Below, piece after piece: positions 1 to 12,128 of a stretch of DNA of 64,000 bases. Below the pieces are notes generated by a model that ran no database searches, was not told the origin of the DNA, and saw only the letters and a list, made by a program, of their open reading frames with translations. Source of the stretch: Adineta ricciae (Eukaryota; Rotifera; Eurotatoria; Adinetida; Adinetidae); assembly GCA_905250025.1 (NCBI GenBank), contig CAJNOJ010000004.1:806001-870000 (forward strand), given 5' to 3'. How positions within the stretch are numbered: the first letter of the stretch is position 1; the number at the start of each line of letters is the position of its first letter. Both the position numbers and the translations under genes were made by a program.

Positions 1-496
1 CTATGTGTAAAAACGGTCCTCCACGCAGTGATTCGTTTGATTTTCGACTTCTTTTTCATATTTCATATATATATTTATATATGGCTGATATCATGTAAAT
101 TCAGTCTTTTTTCCTCAATAAAGGTCGGTAGACTACATTAAAAAGAAGATATTGTATTTATGTTAATCGGGATGAACTTATATCTGAATGTGAAGGTTTT
201 TTTTTCTCGCTAAAATGAACGAGCAACATGTCGAGTGATAATGTACACCTATTTGTTTTGCTACAGAAACAAATTTTAGGAAAATAATATAGTGTTGACT
301 AGAGTAGTCTTTCAAGCATGAAATGAGAGTAAGGTACATTAGGACATGATTCATCGTTTGATAACATTTGTAATATTTTCGATGAGATAAATCAAATAAT
401 AATTCTTCGAATGAGCGCGTCAGTTTCCTTTTATTTTACATTCTTATTTGTATTTTCATCTCTTTCTACGCATGACGGACTGATCAGTTTGATCTT
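1..496. other. Left-edge intergenic stretch
   Basis: No coding exon is visible. An AATAAA polyadenylation-like hexamer lies near 117, so part of this could be the 3' end of a plus-strand gene beyond the left edge. The remainder is AT-rich and presumably holds the promoter and 5' UTR of the kinase that starts at 497. Confidence 0.4.
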
Positions 497-1808
497 ATGT
501 CACGAGCTGAAGGTGCGGTACCACCGCTGGTTACTCACCAACCATCTGGTAAATTAGTTCGTGGATCACGATTAGGAACATCGACGAATGAAGAACCACA
601 AGTACCACTTTTACTCATCAATCGTTATCGAGTGTCATCAATGATTGGTTCAGGTTCATTTGGACACATTTTTGAAGCGGATGATATTCAAACACACGAA
701 CAAGTGGCTGTCAAATTTGAATCACATGCACTTCAATATCCACAGTTAGCCTACGAAGCACGAGTTTTAAGACTTATTTCAGGTGCTGGAATTCCAAAGA
801 TATTCTGGTTTGTAGAAGATCATCGCTTGATTCATTATTGTATCGAATAATGTAGGTATGGTGAAGTTGATGATTACAATGTTCTAGTGATGGAAAAATT
901 AGGTCCGAGTATTGAAGATCTTTTATGTTACTGTCGTCGGTCATTTTCATTAAAAACAGTTCTTTTACTAGCCGAACAAATGCTGAAACGGTAAAAGTTT
1001 GTCTTTGGAGGTTTCCCACTCGCTCAAAATATCATTTATAGTTTGCAACATATACATTCACGTACTTTTCTTCATCGTGAGTAAGTAAATCTCTGCTCGC
1101 ATGACGGTTTTCCACTAGATTCAACGATGAAATCTAGTTTAAAGCCTGACAATTTCCTCATGGGTGTTTTCTCCTGGTCACATCGTCTATATCTGATCGA
1201 TTTCGGTCTTTCAAAGCGATATATCGACGCGAAAACACGTCGGCATATTACATATCGAGAAGGCAAAGGTTTGACGGGTACACCACGTTATGCATCCATC
1301 AATTCTCATCTTGGAAAAGAACAATCTCGACGTGATGATCTCGAAGCAATCGGATATGTTCTCGTTTATCTGTATGAAGGACGTTCGTATTGAAAGCAGA
1401 CGTTCTTTCTCACTTGTAATCATTTTCCCTTTCGAAGGCTTACCGTGGCAAGGTTTAAAAGCAGCAGCTAAATCGGCTAAATACGAAAAAATCTGTGAAC
1501 GAAAACTCCACACATCACTTGAATCACTTTGTTTGAATATGCCAAAAGAATTTGCAATCTATTTGCAATATTGCCGTCAATTGGAATTCACTGATGAACC
1601 TAATTATCTTTATTTATTAAAGTTATTTGATGAACTTTTTGTTCGACATGCTTTTGTACGTGATTACATTTACGATTGGAATCTTGTTCGATTTCGACGT
1701 GGCTTAACGGACGAAACAGCTGAACAATCGATTGTTCTAGCAAACAAACGATCGAAATCGCTGATACCAGTTGTTACTACAACTCGATACATAACTCAGC
1801 GTGAATAG
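497..1808 (+). CDS. Casein kinase 1-type serine/threonine kinase
   Basis: Five exons; introns placed at 808-855, 991-1041, 1081-1137 and about 1383-1437, all GT-AG. The Gly-rich loop [10 protein letters not shown], the ATP lysine in VAVKFES, the CK1 hallmark LGPSIEDLL and the acidic-loop segment [13 protein letters not shown] are all readable. The third intron splits the catalytic loop: joining exons restores [12 protein letters not shown], and DFG follows. The core ends with the CK1-typical LPWQGLK and FVRDYIYDW segments and only a short C-terminal tail, closest to CK1-alpha. Family knowledge: monomeric cytosolic/nuclear kinases acting on primed acidic sites in Wnt, Hedgehog and clock pathways. 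The start is the first ATG of a continuous N-terminal exon with a roughly 40-residue extension ahead of the kinase fold. All catalytic residues I can check are intact, so it is probably active. Confidence 0.9.
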
Positions 1809-2452
1809 TTCAACCAGAGTTTTGCGTCTTCTCTTTTAAATTAATGTTTCTGACTTTGATAATGTCTTGTATAGAATCATACAGCTGGACATGCTGTTTT
1901 CTTTTCGGCATAAAGTTCATTGTTTCCTATTTGTTAACCATTGTATGTATTCAGATAATACCATTCCAGTAACGAAAATACAACGAATGATGTAGGTCGT
2001 CACCAAACGAATTTATGTGTATAATTTTGTTGTTACTAACCGAAGTACGTCACGATGTTGATAGACTCATAAGCTCGGTGCTAATGAATCACACATGAAC
2101 GATGATTAAGAATTAATGCAGTAATATGGGCAATTTGTGTGGTTGAAATACGTCTATGTCGGAGATCTTATTTGAAACTCAACAGGTATAATCAGCATCA
2201 TTTATTCTATTAAAAGAACACGAGTGAAGTCTTTCTCTCGCTTACTTAACGGTGAAACGCATATAAAAGAAGACATCGAAGTTGATGGTACTCTGTTTTT
2301 CTTTCTCGATTTCTTTTCTTTCTTCTTTTCTCCTCTAAACTGTTTATATTGTCGCAAAGAAACCAACAAATCTCAATAGTTACCATCATTTTGTAGTTCT
2401 GTATTATTTGTTGAGTGTCAAAAAAGAACGAGACGACGGCTAAGAAGACACG
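1809..2452. other. Intergenic, 644 bp
   Basis: No supported gene. It contains the 3' UTR of the kinase and the upstream region of the SAXO-like gene. An antisense reading frame at 2246-2686 overlaps SAXO exon 1 and has no recognisable motif. Confidence 0.5.
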
Positions 2453-4439
2453 ATGAAATTGGACAACGTCGATTTTGACAAATTGAAATTTGCTGACATT
2501 CCAAAATTTGTCAAATGTCCTTGTGAACTCTGCGATGACGGATGTTATGAAAAATGTGGAAATGAACATTATCCGGGATGTAAACATCGACCTCAACAAC
2601 GGACAAAACTGTCTCCATCTGCTCGGTGTCCTCAAACACACTATCAGCAAACATTTGTACCCATAAGAGATGATCATCGTCGACAATTATGCCCACCTGT
2701 ACCGGACAATGAAATACCAACGTCATTCAAAAATGTATCTATGTCAACGACGAATACACAGAAGGAACATTATCCGCCACCACCGGTTGGTACAGCGAGA
2801 CAAAAGCCAGCATCTCCTGCTAAACAGGTACTTCGAACCAAAGAATTTAGAATATTGAAAAATTTGTGGTCTTTTCTTCTATAGACTGATAAATATCTTG
2901 TCTCAGGTGGTTCAGCGCCAATGGAAACACAAACCCACTATCAAACTGAATATAGTGAAAAACCTGTCGGTTCGGTTGTGCATCGTACATCGAAAGATGT
3001 AACTCGAACGTCTCAGTAATTATTTGCTTTTCTCGTTGCCTATCGTTTGACGAAAATAGATTTATTCAGAGTTAATATCACCGATTCATCAGCGCCTTTG
3101 GCATCCAAAACAACTTCTCATACTCATTTCAAACAATGGCAACCCATTGTTGTACATCCTTATACGGAAATGCCAGCCATAGCTGGTAGATCTGTCACAA
3201 AACCATTCTTTGATTGTTAAAAACTAGAATTTGATTTTCAACTTAGGTCATATTCTATTTCCTGATGGCAACCGTAGTTTTGACACTACTACTGGACGTA
3301 CATTTGTACCTTATCCGAATGTGTCTCGGACCAGGCCAGTTATTCGGCCCGAATATCAAGGCAATCTCACTGTGACTGGTAGAATGATGATACTTTTCTT
3401 TGCATTTGTCATTGAAAACTATGTTCTCGTCAATAAGGTGACATGGATTTGCATACAAATTATCGACGAGAATTTACGACTCCAAAATCAACATCATTAA
3501 GAAGTGCTCCGGTGAAACCACCCGATGCACTACGCGAAGAAAAAGTCTACACACGTCGTCCAATGAACGAAATTTCCCAAACTTCGTATGATTTTCGTCC
3601 GCGTTCATACCAACGACCACCTCAAACGTTCGACATGGAACCATTTCAATCACAAGTAAACATAGGAGATTCACAAGCACCATTGCCGAAGTTTGTTCTT
3701 TTCACTGATGTTTTTCTCTGCAAAGAATGATTTCATATGACTTGTATTCAGAGATACACAATATCGTCTTGACTATCCAGGTTATGATGCAAAGAAGCAT
3801 CATCGACCACCAGCAATGGCACCGAAAGGTCAACAATACGTTGCTCCAGTAGAAAAAATGGATTCACTTACAGTCACACAGGTAATTCTCATGTCAATCA
3901 GTTATCACATCGGACCTAATTGCTGATTTTTATTATTTGTACAGCGAGACTTTCAACCAATTGATGTTAGCACATTACCACGTATTCACGCTGAACCACT
4001 GAAAGCCAATTTATCTGTTCGTGATAATACAGGTCCCATGGAAAGTGTGACCATGTCGCATTATCATTATCAACCATATAAACCCGTGACAGTTCGACGA
4101 CAATACGGTGAAATAGTACCTAACATTTATGTTCCTCGAATGGAAAAGTTTCAAGGATCTACAACCACAGGTGATGCATTTCAAGGTCGACCGGGTGAGT
4201 ATCACTTGAATTTATAGAGAACAAAAGCGACTCTCTGTATCACAAAACGGATGCTTTTAGGTAAACCAGCACAGCCTATCATTCCAGAAGTTCGAATGGT
4301 TAGTCAAAAGGGCAAGCACGATCATAATACAAACTATCGTATGGACTATCATCCACATGGACTTAGTGTATGTGCGGCAAAAGCGTTTACAATTGTTCAA
4401 CGTAAAGAAGCAAATCCAATATCTATATCGACCCAATAA
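2453..4439 (+). CDS. SAXO: SAXO-family stabiliser of axonemal microtubules
   Basis: A multi-exon gene (at least seven exons with short introns, e.g. 2828-2906). The N-terminus carries the SAXO/FAM154 cysteine motif CPCELCDDGCYEKCG. It is followed by repeated Mn-type modules rich in H/Y-x-T/E-Y-x-x-F and P-x-x-x-Y motifs (HYQTEYSEKP, HTNYRREF, YTRRPMNEISQTSY). The final exon (4261-4439) ends with NTNYRMDYHPHG-type sequence. Known family role: SAXO proteins bind inside or along axonemal and centriolar microtubules through the Cys N-terminus and Mn repeats and protect them from cold and drugs. A rotifer has abundant motile cilia, which fits. The start is the first ATG directly ahead of the Cys motif. 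Total length, about that of human SAXO1, is estimated because internal splice sites were set by eye. Confidence 0.85.
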
Positions 4440-4733
4440 AGTTAAACTTGCATTTCGAACTCGCGTTGAATTAATCTATAAATTTCTTTTCTTTCCTATC
4501 ACAAACAAAACAGCTAATCTTTGATATCATATTGCTCTAACATTTCTAAAACGTTAAATGAACATCAGGATTCATTAGTAGACTAAAAGAAGACAGTTTG
4601 AATCTGTTTTTATTCTAGATTGTGAAGAAAAGAGAAAGAGACAAGATATTCTCGATCGACAACAGACGACTTCTAATAAAGCTAGACATTCAAATGTTTT
4701 GTTCTATTGCAAATGTAGGCAATAAAAATTAAA

Positions 4734-5690
4734 CTAATTATTGTTTGGTAATGTCAGATAGAGTTGAAGAGTTGTTAAACCAACGGTTGTTGTAAACAGA
4801 AACTTTGTTAATAGATAAACCCATGGGCCAAGACCAAGAGCATGCATAACCACTCTATAAAGAAACAAAAAGTGTAATTTGTTGAAGGTAAAAAGAAAAG
4901 GAAAATTTACTCTAAAATTAATGGTTGATAACAACATAGGAGAAGAAGAACATTGATCAAAGGAATGTAAGACTTATTGAAATCATTGCGAGTACGAAGC
5001 CAAATGAGCATTGCGACGGATAAATGATGAATCTGACAGGAGAAACATTGTGAATATATTGAAATGTGTTTTCTTCATAAAATCTTACCAAAGCAATATT
5101 GGAATCAAGACTCATTTGAATATATTTCCAATCGAATTCAATTCCACGCGCTCCAACCCATAATGGTAGAAACCTAAACAAATTCATTTCACTTTTCTGG
5201 CAGTCAATGTCGCATTGACAAACTTTGTAACAACAAGTTCAGCTGATGTCCAACCAAGTGCCGCAACGAGATATTTCAAATCGGTTTTACCCAGAAGTCG
5301 CGTCATAACAAAATGTAAACCAACCAAATCTAAGATATCCACTGTATTTTTCAAAAATTCCTAAAAAAAAGAGGTGCATTCGTTCATATCATATACGATT
5401 CTGAGAAGCAAACATTTTCTCCTTACCGTTTTCACTACGAATGCCGATGATTCATCAACCGGAGGAAAACATGTTGCTATCGTTAACATCTTAACAAATT
5501 GAACAAATAGATAAAAGGAGGCTGATTGTACACATTTCCAAAATGCGTTGTACTCAGCTCTAAAAGCAAACCATTGTAACTTTATTGATAAAAACTATTT
5601 TTCTTTTACTTACAATCCTGAATATTTATATGTCAATAAAACAGGACCACAAGCCAAAGCTAAACAATTGCCGAAATGAAAAAGAGGCAT
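4734..5690 (-). CDS. TMEM147: TMEM147, ER translocon/back-of-Sec61 membrane protein
   Basis: Read on the minus strand. Exon 1 begins [13 protein letters not shown] and continues into LLTYKYSG, matching the TMEM147 N-terminus. The diagnostic block [19 protein letters not shown] is present at about 5160-5100. The last exon (4734-4858) reads [15 protein letters not shown] and ends LPNNN. The protein is almost wholly hydrophobic with about seven membrane spans, as in the family (about 224 residues in human). Known role: with nicalin and NOMO it forms the PAT/BOS-linked multipass translocon at the ER, and it also affects lamin B receptor and sterol metabolism. Five or six short introns interrupt the gene. 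The start ATG is in frame with the conserved first residues, so confidence is high. Confidence 0.93.
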
Positions 5691-6057
5691 CTGAAGAAAA
5701 AGAAAAGAAAAGTAAATCAAATCAATAAATGCATTAAAAAAGTTTTTTTTTCTTTCTAGCAGTTTGGCCTTAGTCGCTCCTACTCATTCTTTATATTATC
5801 CAAATTCTGTGGCACGAAAACGACTCGCCCAGCGACTACAGCACAGACATTCTGTATATATCCATAGAAAACTGTCAGGGATCTTGCCTGTTCTTTTTCG
5901 TTGAATCTAAAATATTCGAAAAGAAACACAGAAGAGATAACGTGATTGTTTTATATTTATTCTACAAAAAGAAACCTGTAGGGATGATATGCAATTTTTA
6001 AAAAAGAGGGACAGGCGAAAAGAATAGAGACGGATCATAATGTTCTTCTTCTTTTGT
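5691..6057. other. Intergenic between TMEM147 and NDUFC2
   Basis: 367 bp of AT-rich sequence with homopolymer runs. It must hold the TMEM147 promoter and the 3' UTR of the NDUFC2-like gene. Nothing else is visible. Confidence 0.4.
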
Positions 6058-6847
6058 CTAACGTAATGGTCTCCAGGATTGAAAGATTTCTTTATATTTT
6101 CGGCGTTTTTCAAACACTTCAGGAAAATCTTCGGGATGACGTCGAACATAATCCCAAATACTCAATTCTTTTTCTAACATTCGCTGTTCACGGAATTTTC
6201 TCCACCATGAGCCAAACAGAAAACCACCAACGATCGTTGCTGCATAAACAGGTCGAGCTGAAAACAATGGCCGACGTAAATACATATTACGCATAACGAC
6301 TAACGCAGAAAATCCGACTGGAAATAAAATGCGTGTATCGTATGGAGCTATATAATACGGCATTCCCCAAACGCGGTAACGTGGATCACTATCATAGTCA
6401 CGATCGAGATCGCCATCGCCTGGTTTAAGGCCCATATCGAAAAGAATAACCTGAATAGAGATTGAACAGTGAAAACGAGCGAAAAGATTGATGAGAACAT
6501 ACTTTTCTTGTTGTTGGTGAAAACAAAGCTAGATGATCTTCTCGAACTTGTGCTTTTCCATCTTTATCATCTTTTCGTTCGTCGAAGAATCGATTGTATT
6601 CAGGATTCAATGATTTGCCTGGTAATAGTTTATCGCGTTGTTCCTTAATCAGCGGATCCAGGTCCAATTCATCGCCAGTTTCTCCACCCAATACTGGATA
6701 TGTACGCCATGGTTGTGGTCGAGCAAATGATCGATTGGTGAATTCGAATGCCGATGTTTTATCATACTCTTGATCGAATGAACGACGAGCTGGACCAACA
6801 TGATGATCATCATGTTTATCTCCCCATTTACCAATACCCGTCGACAT
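6058..6847 (-). CDS. NDUFC2: Complex I subunit NDUFC2 (B14.5b) with a long N-terminal extension
   Basis: Two exons joined at an intron near 6450-6505. The C-terminal exon carries the NDUFC2 signature: a membrane segment (VYAATIVGGFLFGSWW), then HPEDFPEVF and YKEIFQSWRPLR, close to the vertebrate HPEDFPE...YGEIFE...PIR ending. Known role: accessory subunit of the membrane arm of mitochondrial NADH:ubiquinone oxidoreductase, needed for arm assembly. The oddity is size: animal NDUFC2 is usually about 115-120 residues, whereas this model is about twice that. Its first exon encodes roughly 115 hydrophilic, charged residues (MSTGIGKWGDKHDDHHVGPA onward) that I do not recognise. The extension is in frame through a good donor (AG/GTATGT), so I favour a real lineage-specific N-terminus over two genes. 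Confidence 0.8.
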
Positions 6848-6924
6848 AATTCCTTAGCTGATCTAGGTTGTTTTCCTTATCTAGAATAATAAACACAACA
6901 GAGACTATTTTAAGAAAAGAAGTA

Positions 6925-9900
6925 TCACATATAATCATCAAGAATTATCGAAGAAGGTGAAGATGATGAAGGTTGCTCATCGTCTTGTCCTGTCGAATCA
7001 GTGACAATGGTCATTTTATATTGAACTAGACGCGGTTCAAATGCCGGATACAATCTTTGACATTCATATATTAATTCATTAATTAGAGTTAATTTGGATT
7101 CATTCGACGAAAGAAAACTATCGAGTAATGTTAAAATTTCTAGAAAGAAATGCAAAGACTGAGCAATGTTTGTAGCAAATATGAATAACTCTGTCTCACC
7201 TTGATCTGCTTGTCGACGAAATAATAACTTCGCTTTCTTCTTTGTTTCGCGATATTTTTTCACTAGACGGCGATGATCATCATCGAACACAGAACGAACA
7301 TCAAATGAAAAACGATTTAACGAATTGCTAGTGGTTACTGATTCCATATCTAACTCTGAAATAAGACATTTGCTAAGCATTAAAATACGAAGAAGTTCGT
7401 TTGCAAACCATCATCAGTACTTGTCGTCGATGTAGCAGGACTACAAGGACCACTACTGCCACCACTAAGTGATGAATTTCTCCGATAAACATAATTCCGA
7501 AGGGCTAACGCTGAACGACAAACAAATAATAAAATGAATGAATGACAGAAAGGTACATACGTGTGCGTTTCTTCTTCATTGCTCCACTGCCAGATGTTGA
7601 ACTTAGTTCTGATTGCGAACGCTTCCGTGATGGTAGTTGCTGCTGTTGCTGTTGTTGCTGTTGTGGAACAGTAGCTGTTCCGACTAATTCATCGATTTCA
7701 TCGATTGGCTAAATCAAGAATGGTGAGATTTGCAAAGTTAGCTATTTTCCACATACTTTGTTAACTTTAAATGGATTTCCAAAGACGTGTTGTCGAACTG
7801 GTTGAGCATCGATTTCTCTCAGTGGTGGTGCTTGTCCATTGGCTCGAGGATACTCGTCATAGTTCGACATTTCTTTAATCGGAACAGAATGTAGTGCATC
7901 ATCATCTTGAATATTAGAATAGTTCGTAGGTTGTAATAAATGTCGGCGTAGTTTTATAACAGCATTAAGTAGCTGTGCTCGAGGAATATCGAATACATTT
8001 CTAGAACAAAAGGAATAAAAAGTTTTCACTGAACATCTTGGCAATTCTCATACAGGTATGATTGTAAGGATAATGATGATTTCGGGTTGCTTCTTGATTG
8101 GAAAGTAAAATTATTGTGAATAGATTCATCGCCTGGTTCGTGAAGATCTGCACTTGACGAAGATGTTTTGTCGAATAAAAGATCGGCCCGTCTAGAGACG
8201 AAATAAGAACAATTTTGAATTCATTGATAGCTAGTAGATACGAACAAGGGAAGAAGATGAACTGGTGGTGGTGGTTTTTCTAGCATTGGTGGCCATCGTT
8301 CCAGTTCATTCTTTGCTTGAAATCGAATCTTTTTCAAATAGCCCAGCATCTGTGGTGAAAGAAGGCCAGCCGATTGCGTCGGATTCTGTTTATCAAAAGA
8401 TTCAAAGACGAACTGAAGTTTTTGTCGAGAAAGAACACGTCTCAATGGCTAAAGTAACATTCATTTTCTTTGGATTTCCAATACTCATACTAGACTTACT
8501 GTAATATAATAAGGAGGAATAGATCGAAGATAACTATCAAAACGATTTTGCCAAGCTTTGCTTACATTAGAACCATGCACTTTATTTAATTCATCTAAAA
8601 CAGAATCTAAAATAATATGAAGCAACCCAAGAATGTTGTTTAGTTGTCATACTCAACAAGGTTGACAATTCTTGATAATTATATGGCATTATGTACAAGT
8701 TGACCGTGGTTAGATTTGAACTCGCTTTCAGATAACCAAATGGCGAGCCAAGCTCGTTCGGACCGGCCCGAGATGAACCTTGAACGAACACCTAAAATTT
8801 CAAAATCGAATCGTTTCCCTGTTGTTTGTGGCAAAGCAGTTTTTCAGACATACTGGCCAAGCCATGGTCGGTTGTCGTCGTTCAAGAATATATTGTGTTA
8901 GTGGTGATGGTTCCAGTTCATATTTATCAAATGGAAGCTTATCTCCTCCGGTTGGACAAGGAATCGTTTGGAATTTGATTGAAGCATGTGCAGATCGAGC
9001 TGGAAGAGTAGCCATGGCAGGCGATGGCCAAAAGTCTTCTGGTATTGGCCAATTATATTCAGTTTTTTCTGTCTTCGGTAGCGAACGTGGAATCGTAATC
9101 ATTTTTCGACATGAATGCCACGCACATCGTTCTGTATCGCCTGATTAAATGTAACAAAAAAAAATACTGGATGAGATGCAGTTCTTTAAACATAAGTGTA
9201 ATCAGTCGTACTTTCAGTTATCACTTTATCTAAGTTGACGACCACGCCGATCTGAATTTTTTGTACAAGCGATTCTAAACATTGGTATAAAGCACGTTGC
9301 GAAGTGATTAAATATGAACGACCTGCAATGTAAAGATATATCTATCTCATTTTACATTTGTTTACTTCACGTACCGCCGGTTACATCACACATAGCAGTA
9401 ATTGGCTGATCAACGGCTGCTGGAATAAATTGATTCGACGGTACATCACCCAGACCAGTATTTGTCGTATTTCCAAGATTTCCCGTTTGAGCTAACGATG
9501 AATTATTAGCTGGCAAAGCCAGAACAATGGCAAACAAACGTTGATCCCATCGAAACGGTTCTTTTGTTAATTCGCTTCCAAGAGGTCCAGTGTTCATTGG
9601 TATATTAATCTTAAATAGCGTTCCACTTATGAGAAACCGTATGCCTCACACAACTTACTTCATTTTGAACGCCCGCTGGTGTTGTTAGTTTCTGTTTATC
9701 TGTAATGACAATAATCAATGACGGTTCAAGTAGATGTGGAAATCGACCGTAACCATAAGTATCATGGTCAGCAGCATGTCGATTGAGATTGAGCAGATCA
9801 AAAGCTTGTTTAATAGCAGCACCCATTTGTGTTAATCCAGTAGCTTCAAGACTTCTCAATTGATTGTTAAACACAGTCATCGGCTCTTTCCATCCAACTT

Positions 9901-10143
9901 TAACATTCGTCGGTGGTTCATCTAATGTTAATAGCATATATCGATCTGTTCGCGCCGCAGCAGCATCTCTTTGCCGTATCTGTGAATATGCAGAACTTCA
10001 ATATTTTCAAGATTGAAGATCAAAAAACTAACTTTAAAGAACTGTTCGATTGCTCCTTTACTTATATCAAACAGACTTGTACCCATATGAGTCATTTGAT
10101 TCATCGATGCCGAATTGTCGAGAAGAAATATCACTACCGGCAT
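6925..10143 (-). CDS. INTS6: Integrator complex subunit 6 (DICE1)
   Basis: About ten exons. The start exon reads MPVVIFLLDNSASMNQ, a von Willebrand A domain with the MIDAS motif DxSxS. It runs into GAIEQFF, then LTQMGAAIKQAFDLLNLNR and GSELTKEPFRWDQRLFA, all near-identical to INTS6. Mid-protein KLPFDKYELEPSPLTQ, SPFGYLKAS and VNLYIMPYNY match, as does VHSVPI-type sequence with FGNPFK near 7790-7900. The C-terminal exon (6925-7380) holds the conserved helical domain (DDDHRRLVKKYRETKKKAK). A CAG-type repeat at 7640-7670 adds a short polyGln stretch. Known role: INTS6 recruits PP2A to Integrator, which cleaves and terminates snRNA, enhancer and paused mRNA transcripts in the nucleus. Partner subunit INTS11 is also in this window. 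Confidence 0.95.
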
Positions 10144-10513
10144 TTTATCTGAACTTCTTCAATTAACACCGAGATCCAACTAATAAATAAGACGAGGACG
10201 ATCTGATAGATTATTGTTGTTTACCACCTATTCCAATAGTTAACAGACCATTCATATCTGTTTGTTGGATAGAGGTCGCGAGCTACCTATTCTATGCAAA
10301 CCTTATATAATACTATACACACGACAGTTTACTTTCATACCTAAATTTTCATTTCAGTTAATGTATTTAATAATAAACATTGTTATATATATAATAAACA
10401 GAAACAAAGAAAACAAATACTTGAGCTGACTATGTGTGAAGCAATATAAAAAAAAAGGAACAATTCGAAGGAAAATACGGAAAATCACTGCATAGAGGAA
10501 AAATAAAATATAT
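10144..10513. other. Intergenic between INTS6 and the ORP gene
   Basis: 370 bp, AT-rich, containing the INTS6 promoter and the ORP 3' UTR. A minus-strand reading frame at 10354-10719 is partly antisense-frame noise over the ORP tail. Confidence 0.4.
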
Positions 10514-12037
10514 CTATTCACGAGATGATTGAGTAAAAAGATTTGGACAATGATCAAATCGTCGTTGTTCATATTCATGGGTATACACATATTCACCATT
10601 TTCATCTTTACGAAACCACAGTGGTTGAAATTCATCTTCGCGTTGTTTGGCGTCGGCACGTTGCTGTTCTTCCAGACGATGTTTTTCGGCCGATGATCCA
10701 TCAATATCACCTTTTTCAAGATATTTCATATCTTGTCGGTATCGACTATCAGTGGGCGGCAAGACAGGAGTTGTCACTTGTTCATTAAGACAATAAGTAA
10801 ATGGAGTGAAGTAATAGTACTGAGATCGGACTGCTAGTTCTTGATCAGTCATCGACGATAGCGATCGATACCAGATTAAACGAGACGACGGAGTAAGAAC
10901 AAGATCACAAGGATAAGCCGTAGACACATTCTGGCCGATTTGGATGCAGTTGTGACCGGCAGCGCTGCATGGACTTGATGATTTGATTTGTACGTCTTTT
11001 AAATCATCGATGGCATAATAACAATGGCCATAATTACCATGGTATGCACTAATTTTTGTTTTATCTAAAGACAACAATGAAGTTTGCACGAATTAATTCG
11101 AGATTCTTTTACCATCGTAGATAAAACCAGAGTATTTGAACATATCGGCTGTTTTGGTTGATTGTGATGCAAACCATGAGTGTGATTTAATTGTTAGAAC
11201 AGATCGTTGCTCTGATTGTTTGTGTATCAAATCAATTTGTCCTTGAAATTCACACCAAAGTCGACCGAATAAAATATTATGCACTAGTACGGATGGTGTC
11301 TTCCAAGTATACTCATCCATCTCGTCATCGGCATGATCACTGTTATTATTTTCGGTTTCTTCATCATTACAAGATTGAAAACTCGATTGAGAACCCGACC
11401 GAGATCGATTTTGTTTTTTCTTTATGCGAAGTATCCATCGACCTGAACAGAAGAAGATATACTTTTCCTTCAGATTTGTTTTCATCGAACTAACCTTCGG
11501 ACAAAGCGACAACATTCGTACCGTGAAATTTAATTTTCGGTTCAATATTCGCTGATAGTGTCCAATTTTGTCCTCGAATGTAAACAGCCGACACCGGTGG
11601 ATGATGAGAGACTTGTTCAGAAATGTAATGAAATGAAGTATCACCTTCCATTTTTAGTTCATAGGTTTCACCTAAAAGAGGATTGAATGGTTTCGACATC
11701 CGCTCTAGATGAGTTGATAGCGTGGACACGACAAAGGCAGTTAGTAAATGCCAACGATCAATCAAAGTTTCAGTTGATGCAGCACTATCGAGCAGAGATG
11801 AATATTCCAAACATTCAGCAACACGTTGAATAAAACTAAGAGGTTCTAAAAGTGAAACACATGACAGTCGAATGCAATTCAGGGATTAGATGAGTTACCA
11901 TTCCAAACAACAGGTATGGAAAATCTTGTAAGATCTTTTCCAATGGCTTGTTTAATCACAGAAAATATCGAATAAGACGAACGATCGAGCATGGGTGCCG
12001 GCAACGTCCGCCGTGCTGTTTTCAAATCAACAGCCAT
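10514..12037 (-). CDS. Oxysterol-binding protein-related protein, ORP1/ORP2 type
   Basis: Minus strand, five or six exons. From the start: AVDLKTARRTLPAPM and a segment matching the EPLSFLQR region. Then comes the core KPFNPLLGETYEL followed by the ORP fingerprint EQVSHHPPVSA (about 11610-11600), a WTxxAxxxPKIKFHG strand, and VHNILFGRLW. The C-terminal half has LPPTDSRYRQDMKYLEKGD and the amphipathic RLEEQQRADAKQREDEFQPLWF tail seen in ORP1/2. There is no PH domain or FFAT motif, so this resembles the short ORP2 form, about 450 residues. Known role: beta-barrel lipid carriers exchanging sterol or phospholipid for PI4P or PI(4,5)P2 at membrane contacts. The acceptor just upstream of the ATG leaves open an earlier coding exon. 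Confidence 0.9.
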
Positions 12038-12128
12038 GAATAATATCTAAAAATGATTGCTTACTTTATTTACATGACAATACAAAAACAATCAAGTGAG
12101 ATTAATAGGAAAAATATACAAAAACACA

